A stretch of 49,964 nt of DNA. Source: Deltaproteobacteria bacterium. Lineage in GTDB: Bacteria; Desulfobacterota; Desulfobacteria; Desulfobacterales; JAUWMJ01. A program made the position numbers and the translations under genes. Of this stretch, positions 36,594 through 44,563 are shown piece after piece. Location of the stretch: NCBI GenBank assembly GCA_030638575.1, contig DAOWEJ010000108.1:1-49964 (forward strand), given 5' to 3'. The notes beneath the pieces are model-generated. The model was not told the DNA's origin and searched no databases. It worked only from the letters and a program-made list of their open reading frames with translations. Numbering within the stretch: the stretch's first letter is position 1; every line of letters begins with the position of its first letter.

Positions 36594-37598
36594 CTATCTT
36601 ATAATCTTTATATGAGATCGACTACGAAGATCTTCGAGCCACGAAATGTACTTCTTGTCAACGATCTCTTTATAGAGTTTCTGTGATACTTCAGCCGTTG
36701 CTTCCTCAAGAGATTTTCCTGAAGTGTTTTTTATTTCTTGAACATAAAGGATCTGGTAGCCCTTGTCATAATCGAGCACATCGGTAAACTCACCTGCCTC
36801 TAATGCTTTTATTACCTTTTGCAACTGTGATGAAAGCTCATCAATTTTAAATAATCCTAAGTCCCCTCCCTCAAAAGCCTGAGGTGAATCAGAGTAGCTC
36901 TTGGCAAATTTTTCAAAAGATTCTCCCTGTTTCAATTTGCTAAGAACTGCTTCCATTTTTTTTAAAATCATAAGTTTTTCTGTTTCATCGGCTCCTTCAG
37001 GAACGTTCATAACGATATTGCGAAGGTGATAACTTTTTTCTCCGGCATACTCATCTATATGGCTTTCATAATACTTCTTTATATCTTCAGTAGTAACTAC
37101 TATTTTTGATTTTACTTCACGATTGACCAGTTTCTCTCTAAGGATCTGTTCTTTAACATTCTTATGATACTCTTCTAAAGTGACCCCCTGCTTGCTCAAC
37201 TCTTCTCTGAAATCTTCGTCTGTAATAAACCTTGCTTCCTTCATCCGCTCAATTGCTTTGTCTATTTCCTGCCGGCTAACAGAAATTTTGTATCGCTTTA
37301 TCTCCTGATCCGCAAGCTTCTGATCGATAAGCATGTTTAGAGCATCTTCCCGCACCCGAAAAAGCATTTTACGCTCCTCTTCATAGGAATAGCCAGATGC
37401 CTTGATACGCTCCTCATAGGGTTTTATCAGTCGGTTCAGATCATAAAGCAAGATAATATCATCATTAACGATTGCCACTATCCGATCAACAACTTCAGAA
37501 CCCCCGGCACTACGGATAACAAAAAAACTGCAAGCAAGGAAAAAGCCCGTATAAAAAATCCAGGATAGTAGATGCTTTAAAAGTCTTTCGTCAATCAT
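36594..37598 (-). CDS. SurA-like periplasmic peptidyl-prolyl isomerase
   Basis: A 334-residue exported chaperone. A hydrophobic signal segment (about 10-33) is followed by a SurA N-terminal helical domain (VVDRIVAIVNDDIILLYDLN, about 36-180) and one parvulin/rotamase domain (about 185-290, SYHLRNIVMNV...SQAFEGGDLGLF-type core). SurA helps outer-membrane proteins fold; enteric SurA has two parvulin domains, here there is one. The frame extends to a GTG at 37625, but AGGA before the ATG at 37598 supports the shorter start. It follows the SurA-N lipoprotein by about 30 bases. Confidence 0.9.
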   Translation of the reverse strand: MIDERLLKHLLSWIFYTGFFLACSFFVIRSAGGSEVVDRIVAIVNDDIILLYDLNRLIKPYEERIKASGYSYEEERKMLFRVREDALNMLIDQKLADQEIKRYKISVSRQEIDKAIERMKEARFITDEDFREELSKQGVTLEEYHKNVKEQILREKLVNREVKSKIVVTTEDIKKYYESHIDEYAGEKSYHLRNIVMNVPEGADETEKLMILKKMEAVLSKLKQGESFEKFAKSYSDSPQAFEGGDLGLFKIDELSSQLQKVIKALEAGEFTDVLDYDKGYQILYVQEIKNTSGKSLEEATAEVSQKLYKEIVDKKYISWLEDLRSRSHIKIIR

Positions 37599-37628
37599 AG
37601 AAAATCCTGTGTCAACTTCCGTCACTTT

Positions 37629-38318
37629 CTACGGAGCAATAATCTTTTCCCACTGTTCCTCGTTTATTTCAATATTGTATTTTTTCTGGATTTCTACTAT
37701 CCACGATTTATAGATTTTTTCTATCTTTTTTCTGCGCAAATGTTTTACTATCTTTTCATTCAAATCTTGTGAATTCTCCACCCAATCCGGTTTGTGCTTA
37801 TCAGCTTTATAATTTTTCTCATAATACTTTGAAATATCATCGGCGGTAATTACTATCTGGTCCGACAGTTCTTTTTCAACCAGCTTCTCAATCAGCAATC
37901 TGGTCCTTAACCCTTTTTCCCAGGATTTATAGGAAACAGCATATTCAAGTAATAACTCCTCGAAAACATTATCAGGATAATCACTCTTAATTTCCGCAAC
38001 CGCCTTTTCCACTTCCATGTCAGAAATCGAAATATTTAGTTCTTTAGCCCTTTCAAGAAGAATCAGCTCTTCGGTCATCTGGTTTAAAAGCCGCGTCTTG
38101 GCTTCTTTTAATGCTGCAGGTTCCTGTAAAACATTATGCGGATAAGCCGCCTCGGCAATTTCAAATGCTTTTTGAAAATCAATCACCGTCACAACTCTTT
38201 CTCCGACCCGAATTAAGTATTCATCCTGTTGTTTTAATTCCGGCCCCGGACAAGCTGTTAAAATGCAAATAGCTAATAAAGCGATTACCATTGAAAATCT
38301 ATTATATGAAAAATTCAT
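37629..38318 (-). CDS. Lipoprotein with SurA N-terminal domain
   Basis: About 229 residues with a lipoprotein signal ending ILTAC (lipobox, Cys23), so membrane-anchored in the periplasm. The rest is helical, with the SurA-N pattern (VVTVIDFQKAFEIA, LLNQMTEELILLERA, ITADDISKYYEKNY) but no parvulin domain. It probably acts as a chaperone without isomerase activity, perhaps alongside the adjacent SurA-like protein. A longer frame begins with a TTG at 38330. Confidence 0.82.
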   Translation of the reverse strand: MNFSYNRFSMVIALLAICILTACPGPELKQQDEYLIRVGERVVTVIDFQKAFEIAEAAYPHNVLQEPAALKEAKTRLLNQMTEELILLERAKELNISISDMEVEKAVAEIKSDYPDNVFEELLLEYAVSYKSWEKGLRTRLLIEKLVEKELSDQIVITADDISKYYEKNYKADKHKPDWVENSQDLNEKIVKHLRRKKIEKIYKSWIVEIQKKYNIEINEEQWEKIIAP

Positions 38319-38361
38319 AATTGATAACAAAGCCTTAGAAGTTTCTCACTTTTATTAAATT

Positions 38362-38408
38362 GATTAATTCGTAAAAAGTCGAATTTATCAGTCCCGACTC
38401 AATCGGGA
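38362..38408. repeat. Paired hairpins after mfd
   Basis: GATTAATTCGTAAAAAGTCG AATTTATC pairs with itself (arms GATTAATTCG and CGAATTTATC), followed at once by TCCCGA...TCGGGA. The CGTAAAAAG core is shared with 8533-8693 and 49542-49569. It lies between mfd and the SurA-N lipoprotein gene and has no U-run, so it is more likely a repeat element than a terminator. Confidence 0.5.
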
Positions 38409-38455
38409 TTAAAACATTTTGTAAAGAATAGTTTTTTTGACTCATTTCAAAACCA

Positions 38456-41400
38456 TTAACTGTTAACACGTTGTTCGATTTCTTTCAAGATGTTTCTGGT
38501 TTGAGCCAGCACACCATTTATGCTGCGACTAGAAAGCCTGGCCTTTAAAATGTGCTTTGGTGAAAATTCAAAGACTTTATGATTTGATAAAATCATACCG
38601 ACGATACTCTGCGGATCTTTATGGTGTGGTTCCGACAGGTACAACACAAGCTGCCTATTTGTTAAATCAAGCCTTTTTACTCCCGCCTTTATTGATAATA
38701 CTTTTAGCATGATTTTTATAAGAAGATTAGAAGCTTCATTAGGCAAAGCGCCAAAACGGTCTATCAATTCGTCTTTGAAATCGGCAATCTCACTTAACTC
38801 GGTCATCTTTGCCAGGCGGCGGTAAGCAGAAAGCCGTTGGTCAATATCAGGTATATAAGATTCAGGCATAAATGCAGACATCATGACATTTATTTCAGGT
38901 TCCAGAGTTTCTATGACCGGTTCTCCTTTCAACTCTGATATTGCATTTTCCATTAACTTAAGAAACATGTCGTAACCTACTGCAGCGATATGGCCGGACT
39001 GGGAAGCCCCTAAAATAGTACCTCCTCCCCTAATTTTTAAATCGCTCATGGCAATTTGAAAACCGGAACCTAAGTCGCTGTGCTCCATAAGTACCTTGAG
39101 CCGTTTCTGGGCATCCTTCCCTATTACGGTTTCATCAGGAATAAAAAGGTATGCATAAGCCTGTTCATCGGCACGTCCCACGCGACCGCGCAATTGATAC
39201 ATCTGGGCAAGCCCGAATCTGTCCGCCCGATTAACAATTATAGTATTTGCCGAAGGAATATCGAGACCCGACTCTATAATTGTCGTGCAAACCAGCATGT
39301 CAATTTCTTTGTTCATAAACAGTAAGATAACACGCTCTAATTTATCTTCATCCATACGACCGTGCGCCACATCCAGCCTGACCTCGGGTACCAGTTTTTT
39401 TAATTTGCCCGCAATTTTCCAGATACTATGGATATTGTTATGAACAAAAAAAATCTGTCCCCCTCTTCCCTGTTCTCTTCTTATAGCTTCTACTACTACT
39501 GCATCATCAAACTCAGAAATATATGTTATTATCGCCCGGCGATATTCAGGTGGTGTTGAGATAATACTTATATCACGCATCCCCATAAGAGACATGTGAA
39601 GGGTCCTGGGTATCGGGGTTGCCGTTAGAGCCAGAACATCCATGGTATGTCTTATTTTCTTCAGCCTCTCCTTATGCTTGACTCCAAAACGCTGCTCTTC
39701 ATCAAGCACTAAAAGTCCAACATCTTTAAAAGCTACATCTTTGGAAAGAAGCCTGTGGGTACCTATAACAATATCTATCTTTCCTCCTTTTAAATCACTT
39801 ATGATTTTGCGTTGTTCTTTTTGAGAACGAAATCTGCTTAAACATGCAACATTGACCGGATAATCGGCAAAACGGCTTGAAAACGTTTCAAAATGCTGCT
39901 GTGCAAGTACCGTTGTCGGAACGAGCATGGCAACTTGCTTTCCGTTATATACAGCCATAAATGATGCTCGAAGGGCCACTTCAGTCTTTCCGTACCCCAC
40001 GTCACCACATATAAGTCTGTCCATAGGAGTTGATTTTTGCATATCGGAAAGCACGTCTTCTATGGCGCTGAGCTGGTCTTTAGTTTCTTCGTAAGAAAAA
40101 CCGGCCTCAAAATCATGTAAAGAACTATCGATGTTTTCAAAGGCAAACCCTTTTTCAACCTTGCGTGCGGCATAGATTTTAAGAAGCGCGCCGGCAATTT
40201 TTTCTGCTGACCGCTTCACTCTGCTTTTGATCCGCTCCCACGATTTTCCGCCCATCTTGTCGAGCACGGGTTCGATACCGTCTATCCCCATGTACTTTTG
40301 AACCATATTCATGCGATCTACAGGAAGGTAAAGCTTATCGCCATCTTTATATATAATAAGGAGAAAATCGTTGGCTGACCCGTTTACTTTTAATTTTACC
40401 AAGCCTTCATACCGACCTATTCCATGCTCAATATGCACAATAAGATCTTCTTTTTTTAAATCTTCAAATGTAAGAAGTTCTGCCAGAGCCTTTTGCTTTT
40501 GTCTCGGTCTGCTCCTGTGTTTTGCGCCAAATATTTCATCCTCTGTAATTATGGCAACCAATTCATCCTGCCACACAAATCCCGATGAAATCCGACCGAA
40601 ACAGATGTATGCAAAACCTTTACCCTGCGTAATATCTGAAAACCTGTCAATTTTTTCCAGTTGAATGCCATAAGGTGTTAGAATGGATTTAAGCCTGTCA
40701 GCCTTGGATTCGGAATTACAGACAATAAGTACTTTGCATCCCGAATGTTTTTTATCACTGATCCATTGGGCAAAGGGCGAGAAAAGCTTATCTTCTTCCT
40801 GATGAGTTTTAATGGCCAAACTTATATCTGAATTATCTTGCACGGAAAAAGAATATTTCAGCGACTTTTGTCTATTATCATCTTCTTCCTTATAAACAGA
40901 GAGCATTTTAAGGGTTACCGGTTTTTTCCGTGCAAATACCCTGGTCACATCGGCCCACTTCACATACAGGCTGTCAGGTTCGACACACAGTCGGTTTTCA
41001 TTACACGCTTCAACAAAGTTTCTGAATGTACGTGCTTCCGATTCAAGTGCTGCTTTTTCCAGTTCTTCAGGCTCTGTCTGAATAAAAAGGGTATTTTCCG
41101 GCAAATAATCAAAAATAGTGTCGACAGCAGGGTAAATCATGGGAATCAGGCTCTCAACCCCTGGAAACACGCTCTCTTTTTTTATACGGTCTACTATATC
41201 CCTGACACCTGAAACAGGGATATCAAGAGCTGATGCCCGCTCTCTTATCCTGCTTATTATAAGGGGGATACGCTCCTTTTTTAAAACAGCTTCCCTGGCC
41301 GGAAGTATGACAGCTTCTTTAAGTCTTTTTATTTTTCGCTGGTTTGCTGCGGAAAAAAATCTTATGGAGTCAACCGTGTCTCCAAACAGTTCGATCCTCA

Positions 41401-41971
41401 ACGGATCAGGGTACATGGGAGAAAAAACATCTATTATTCCACCCCGTATTGAGAAATCACCTGGCTCCTCAACAATAGCGGTGCGAGCATACCCGCCTAA
41501 AATCATCTTTTCGATCAAATCGTCCCGTTCAATCTCCTCGCCCACCATAATCAGCTCAGCATAACTGCTGATTTCCTTACGGGGAATAATTTTTTGCAAC
41601 AAAGCATCTACGGTTGTAACAACAATAGAGGGCATATCATCTTCTATCAGCTTATAAAGCGTTCTTATTCGTCTGGCTGCTGTTTCATTATGATAAGGTA
41701 GAAACTTGAACGGTAAAATATTATAAGGTGGAAAATAGAGTGTTTTGATTTCAGCTTTTTTCAGAAAAAACTGCAGATCTTCTAATATCTTTTCTCCATG
41801 TTCAGAAGAAGGTACAAGCAGAAAAATAGGGACTTTGTGTTTCTGACAGATTTTGGAAATAAAATATGCTTTATCCGACCCTTCCAGCCCCGAGCAGTAA
41901 ATCCCTTGATTTCTTTTAGGAATTTGATCAAGCAGAGTTTTGAGTGAAGTTTTTTCTTGATTTGGATTCAT
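38456..41971 (-). CDS. mfd: Transcription-repair coupling factor Mfd
   Basis: A roughly 1170-residue translocase that removes RNA polymerase stalled at DNA damage and recruits UvrA. Domains in order: UvrB-like N-terminus (about 1-330, with GDFSIRGGIIDVFSP), CarD-like polymerase-interaction domain (about 505-565, VHIEHGIGRYEGL), RecG-type ATPase with Walker A GDVGYGKTE (about 656-664), LDEEQRFGVKHKE (DEEQ box), LTATPIPRTLHMSL, GRVGR and a TRCF C-terminal domain. The frame can start at GTG 41977 or ATG 41971. It opens the long minus-strand run and diverges from the tRNA gene. Confidence 0.97.
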   Translation of the reverse strand: MNPNQEKTSLKTLLDQIPKRNQGIYCSGLEGSDKAYFISKICQKHKVPIFLLVPSSEHGEKILEDLQFFLKKAEIKTLYFPPYNILPFKFLPYHNETAARRIRTLYKLIEDDMPSIVVTTVDALLQKIIPRKEISSYAELIMVGEEIERDDLIEKMILGGYARTAIVEEPGDFSIRGGIIDVFSPMYPDPLRIELFGDTVDSIRFFSAANQRKIKRLKEAVILPAREAVLKKERIPLIISRIRERASALDIPVSGVRDIVDRIKKESVFPGVESLIPMIYPAVDTIFDYLPENTLFIQTEPEELEKAALESEARTFRNFVEACNENRLCVEPDSLYVKWADVTRVFARKKPVTLKMLSVYKEEDDNRQKSLKYSFSVQDNSDISLAIKTHQEEDKLFSPFAQWISDKKHSGCKVLIVCNSESKADRLKSILTPYGIQLEKIDRFSDITQGKGFAYICFGRISSGFVWQDELVAIITEDEIFGAKHRSRPRQKQKALAELLTFEDLKKEDLIVHIEHGIGRYEGLVKLKVNGSANDFLLIIYKDGDKLYLPVDRMNMVQKYMGIDGIEPVLDKMGGKSWERIKSRVKRSAEKIAGALLKIYAARKVEKGFAFENIDSSLHDFEAGFSYEETKDQLSAIEDVLSDMQKSTPMDRLICGDVGYGKTEVALRASFMAVYNGKQVAMLVPTTVLAQQHFETFSSRFADYPVNVACLSRFRSQKEQRKIISDLKGGKIDIVIGTHRLLSKDVAFKDVGLLVLDEEQRFGVKHKERLKKIRHTMDVLALTATPIPRTLHMSLMGMRDISIISTPPEYRRAIITYISEFDDAVVVEAIRREQGRGGQIFFVHNNIHSIWKIAGKLKKLVPEVRLDVAHGRMDEDKLERVILLFMNKEIDMLVCTTIIESGLDIPSANTIIVNRADRFGLAQMYQLRGRVGRADEQAYAYLFIPDETVIGKDAQKRLKVLMEHSDLGSGFQIAMSDLKIRGGGTILGASQSGHIAAVGYDMFLKLMENAISELKGEPVIETLEPEINVMMSAFMPESYIPDIDQRLSAYRRLAKMTELSEIADFKDELIDRFGALPNEASNLLIKIMLKVLSIKAGVKRLDLTNRQLVLYLSEPHHKDPQSIVGMILSNHKVFEFSPKHILKARLSSRSINGVLAQTRNILKEIEQRVNS

Positions 41972-42032
41972 AAACACAGTAATTTCTTTCAGATTGATAT
42001 GTTCTACATAGAAAATGATCTAGTTTTTTCGT

Positions 42033-42108
42033 GCCGACGTAGCTCAGTTGGTAGAGCAGCTGATTCGTAATCAGCAGGTAGGCGGTTCGACTCCGCCCGT
42101 CGGCTCCA
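42033..42108 (+). tRNA. tRNA-Thr (anticodon CGT)
   Basis: The 76-base cloverleaf is complete: acceptor GCCGACG/CGTCGGC, D arm GCTCAGTTGGTAGAGC, anticodon arm GCTGA-TTCGTAA-TCAGC with CGT, T arm GGCGG-TTCGACT-CCGCC, discriminator T, and encoded CCA. CGT reads the threonine codon ACG. It diverges from mfd and is followed at once by a strong terminator. Confidence 0.97.
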
Positions 42109-42116
42109 TAACATTT

Positions 42117-42157
42117 AAAGGGATTACGGTTACTTACACCCGTAATCCCTTTTTTTG
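42117..42157 (+). terminator. Terminator of the tRNA-Thr gene
   Basis: AAAGGGATTACGG and CCGTAATCCCTTT make a 13-base perfect stem with a loop of about 10 bases, followed by a run of seven T. It starts 9 bases after the tRNA CCA end. Confidence 0.92.
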
Positions 42158-42237
42158 TTTTAATCCAAAAAAAACGGCAAATCAAGGCAAATTAGTACTT
42201 TCTGCATAAAATTTACAGAAAGTTTTTGGAGAGTAAT

Positions 42238-42406
42238 ATGGAAAAGGAACTTTTGTTTTTCGTAACGCCTCGGAAATCAGGCGTTTTATTGACCAAGCCG
42301 TGGAAAAATTCCACTATTGGTTAAAAAACATGGGTTGCATACGAGAAAGATCAATCGACGCTGGAAAGCATTTATTCCAAATATTGAATCATGGTTAAAA
42401 AAATAA
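42238..42406 (+). pseudogene. Frameshifted small DNA-binding (excisionase-like) gene
   Basis: A good ribosome site (TTGGAGAG) and ATG open MEKELLFF. The frame is then lost in a T-run, and the next frame reads NASEIRRFIDQAVEKFHYWL KNMG. A second shift gives HTRKINRRWKAFIPNIESWL KK before TAA. Joined, these make a continuous protein of about 55 residues that looks like a small helix-turn-helix or excisionase-type domain (RRW...IESWL ending). Two shifts indicate a decayed gene. It lies 130 bases after the 3' end of a tRNA, a favoured site for integrated elements. The remaining gap to 42665 has no supported gene. Confidence 0.5.
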
Positions 42407-42665
42407 GTATAATAAATGGTGAATGAAAGTACTTTTTTCTTGTCATATCGCCCCACTTAAGCGGAATTGTTCTGAGCACTTGTCACATCATTTTATTTGA
42501 TAAAACTTTAAATTTGAAGGGCGTATCCCCGAAAAAAACGTCAGGCAAGGATCGTAGAAAAAAGTGGAATTACTGTAGTAAAAATATCACCGGAAATGAA
42601 ACTGACGGGGTGTATGAAACAATAAAACACCACGCCGTAAGCGGTCGGGGTATATGATAAATTAA

Positions 42666-43850
42666 TCAAAAATGATATTCAAGGGCAATAGAAATGCTTT
42701 CCTGGCTGACGACCTGCCCCTCAATTTTTGCCAGAACAGAAGGTGTCAGGTAAATCTCAACTCCGGCAAAACCACCAAAACTATTTTCGTTTTCAAGCTC
42801 ATCTTCGTATATAAATGAAGTAAAAGGCGGATCAAGACCGGTAAGCTGCTCACGCTTGGTAGTCTCATCATATTTTAAAAAAACCCCTCCGAGATAAACG
42901 GCAAACTTGGGGTACAAAAAACCTAGTTCTCCCTTAACTGACAACTCTTTAAATTCAGCCTCTTTATTCCATTTATTACCAGCAGATGAATCGTATTCAT
43001 ACTCCACATCTCCGCTCAAATATGCTCCGGAAAGGCTGCTATAGAACCCCTTGAACACACCTCTTTCCACTTCAAAAAGACTCAATTGCAGACCACCGCC
43101 ATAGACAAAGGACGTGCTGGAAAGTTCTTTATAACCGCCACCTGCTTCTAAAAAAATCTCCAAATAGTCCGTCAAACCATATCGAATGTACAGAGAATCC
43201 ATATGCATTGATGTAGGAAAATCATTTTTTTCGCTGTCTGAAATTGGGACTGCCTGAACAGTAGTTGAGCTTCCATCTGATGTTATTTGTTTTCGTTTGG
43301 TAAGTTCAGTTGCAACTTCCCTGTACAAATGTCGATAACCTAAGGCAAAGTTTCCCTGGGCCATGTTTCTGCCTACTCCCCTCTGCGGCAATTCCGTCAT
43401 TTTTGTGGCTGAAACCGGAGCAGAAGATTTTTTAGCTTTAGTGGTTTTTTTATCAACCGCCTTTTTTCTTATCTTTAAATCGCTTGAAATTAAAGCCCTT
43501 TTTTGATGGACGGCAATATGTTTAGCCAGCTTTTTCTCTCTTAGGGACCTGATTGTTAAATTCACCTCCTTCTTGGATTTAATAGGGCCGATGTAAACTA
43601 TATACCAATGTCCCTGGTCTGCAATTTTTTTGTACTTTGCAACTACTTTGTATCCATGCTTTTGAAGTTTCTCGACATATTTTATGGCATCTTTTTTGAT
43701 GCGAAAAGAACCTGTATGTAGATAATAGTAGTATTTTGTGGCACTTAGAGTAATATCCGGACATAAAAATATGACAGATATCACAATTAGTATCCATAAA
43801 AGATGTCTTGAAAAATAAGATTGTTTTCCTTTAACCCGGCTTTTTTGCAT
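42666..43850 (-). CDS. SPOR-domain outer-membrane beta-barrel protein
   Basis: About 394 residues from the ATG at 43850, which has a GAGG site; a frame to 43895 exists. A signal segment (about 15-36) is followed by a SPOR domain (about 38-115, YYYLHTGSFRIKKDAIKYVE, ending WYIVYIGPI...), which binds peptidoglycan denuded of peptides at division sites. A basic linker follows (about 120-165). The C-terminal 225 residues have alternating strands (YIRYGLTDYLEIFLEAGGG, LQLSLFEVERG) and end in ALEYHF, the terminal-Phe signature of an outer-membrane barrel. This would tether the outer membrane to septal peptidoglycan; that role is inferred. No close homologue recognised. Confidence 0.8.
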   Translation of the reverse strand: MQKSRVKGKQSYFSRHLLWILIVISVIFLCPDITLSATKYYYYLHTGSFRIKKDAIKYVEKLQKHGYKVVAKYKKIADQGHWYIVYIGPIKSKKEVNLTIRSLREKKLAKHIAVHQKRALISSDLKIRKKAVDKKTTKAKKSSAPVSATKMTELPQRGVGRNMAQGNFALGYRHLYREVATELTKRKQITSDGSSTTVQAVPISDSEKNDFPTSMHMDSLYIRYGLTDYLEIFLEAGGGYKELSSTSFVYGGGLQLSLFEVERGVFKGFYSSLSGAYLSGDVEYEYDSSAGNKWNKEAEFKELSVKGELGFLYPKFAVYLGGVFLKYDETTKREQLTGLDPPFTSFIYEDELENENSFGGFAGVEIYLTPSVLAKIEGQVVSQESISIALEYHF

Positions 43851-43886
43851 CAGTTTGCCTCGTAATTCAGCATAAAGATTAACTTT

Positions 43887-44034
43887 TAAATTCAAGCGAT
43901 AAAATACTGCTTATCATATATATCGTAGTTTTCATACGGTTTAAGCTGGTTTTTTCCAATTTTTAGATCTTCAGTTCGCCGTGTTCACAAAATAATACAT
44001 ATTTTGTTTACAATAATATAACTCATTTTCTTGA
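43887..44034. repeat. Diverged direct duplication, unit A
   Basis: This AT-rich unit of about 148 bases is repeated at 44245-44395 in the same orientation at roughly 70 percent identity. Shared landmarks are GCGATAAAATACTGCT / GCGGTAAAATGCTGCT, CATACGGTTTAAG / CAAACGGTTTGAG and an identical GTTCACAAAATAATACA. A family 1 MITE lies between the units. Unit A overlaps the leader of the SPOR-barrel gene. Confidence 0.7.
43982..44012. promoter_or_regulatory. Imperfect palindrome, possible operator
   Basis: TGTTCACAAAATA and TATTTTGTTTACA are inverted arms (11 of 13 matches) around ATACA. A related, weaker copy is at 44347-44376 in unit B. Position upstream of both the SPOR-barrel gene (minus) and the CFI-box protein (plus) suggests a shared regulator binding site. 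Confidence 0.4.
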
Positions 44035-44048
44035 TCTCATGATTCAGC

Positions 44049-44227
44049 GAGACCTTTGAAAAACACTCCCTTTTTCCTCTCGCCTGTGGCGGGATCCGGC
44101 TCATATTTTGGCACGCAGTAAAGCTTTGAAGCTATCTTCAATTTATCCCGTTAGTTAAATCCGTAACGGCGGGATCATCTTCCCTGAATTTGAATCCTGC
44201 TTTAGCGGAAAGCATTCATAAAGGTCT
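44049..44227. mobile_element. MITE family 1, degenerate copy
   Basis: Begins GAGACCTTTGAAAAACAC and ends AAAGGTCT, with interior GGCTCATATTTTGGCACGCAG and AAAGCTTTGAAGCTATC like the 35366 copy. The right end is diverged. It is sandwiched between the two units of the 150-base duplication. Confidence 0.65.
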
Positions 44228-44244
44228 TTTGGCATAAATGTTAA

Positions 44245-44395
44245 GTTTTATTTTCGAGCGGTAAAATGCTGCTCATCATAAATATCTCCTAATTTTCAAA
44301 CGGTTTGAGGTAATATTTTATCAATTTTCAGATTTTCACTTCGCTTTGTTCACAAAATAATACAATTTCATTTACAAAAATATAATTATCTTTCC
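44245..44395. repeat. Diverged direct duplication, unit B
   Basis: The second copy of 43887-44034, ending in GTTCACAAAATAATACA then TTTACAAAAATATAA. It lies 75 bases before the predicted sigma-54 promoter of the large secreted protein, a distance suitable for an upstream activator site. Confidence 0.7.
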
Positions 44396-44468
44396 AGATT
44401 GTTTTTAATCCACCCTCAGTTACAGCATAACCAAAAGAAATCACAGCACATTTAATTAGCAATTCTAA

Positions 44469-44485
44469 TTGGTATACATTTTGCA
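44469..44485 (+). promoter_or_regulatory. Sigma-54 (-24/-12) promoter candidate
   Basis: TTGGTATACATTTTGCA has the GG (44471-44472) and GC (44483-44484) exactly ten bases apart, with a TTTGCA -12 element. The -24 element lacks the usual CAC. Transcription would begin near 44496, about 68 bases before the ATG of the CFI-box protein. A sigma-54 activator is encoded at 48041. Confidence 0.5.
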
Positions 44486-44563
44486 AGGATATAACTTCAC
44501 GTTCTCCAGATTATGCGCTCCAACCTAATTTCTTAAGAAATATTGTTCAAAAGAGGTAAAACT

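Noticed and set aside
42109..42665. Intact integrase or attachment-site duplication after the tRNA
   Set aside because: No integrase frame and no repeat of the tRNA 3' end was found in the window.
43860..43990. Sigma-54 promoter for the SPOR-barrel gene on the minus strand
   Set aside because: The best candidate has GG and GC only nine bases apart, so the spacing is wrong.
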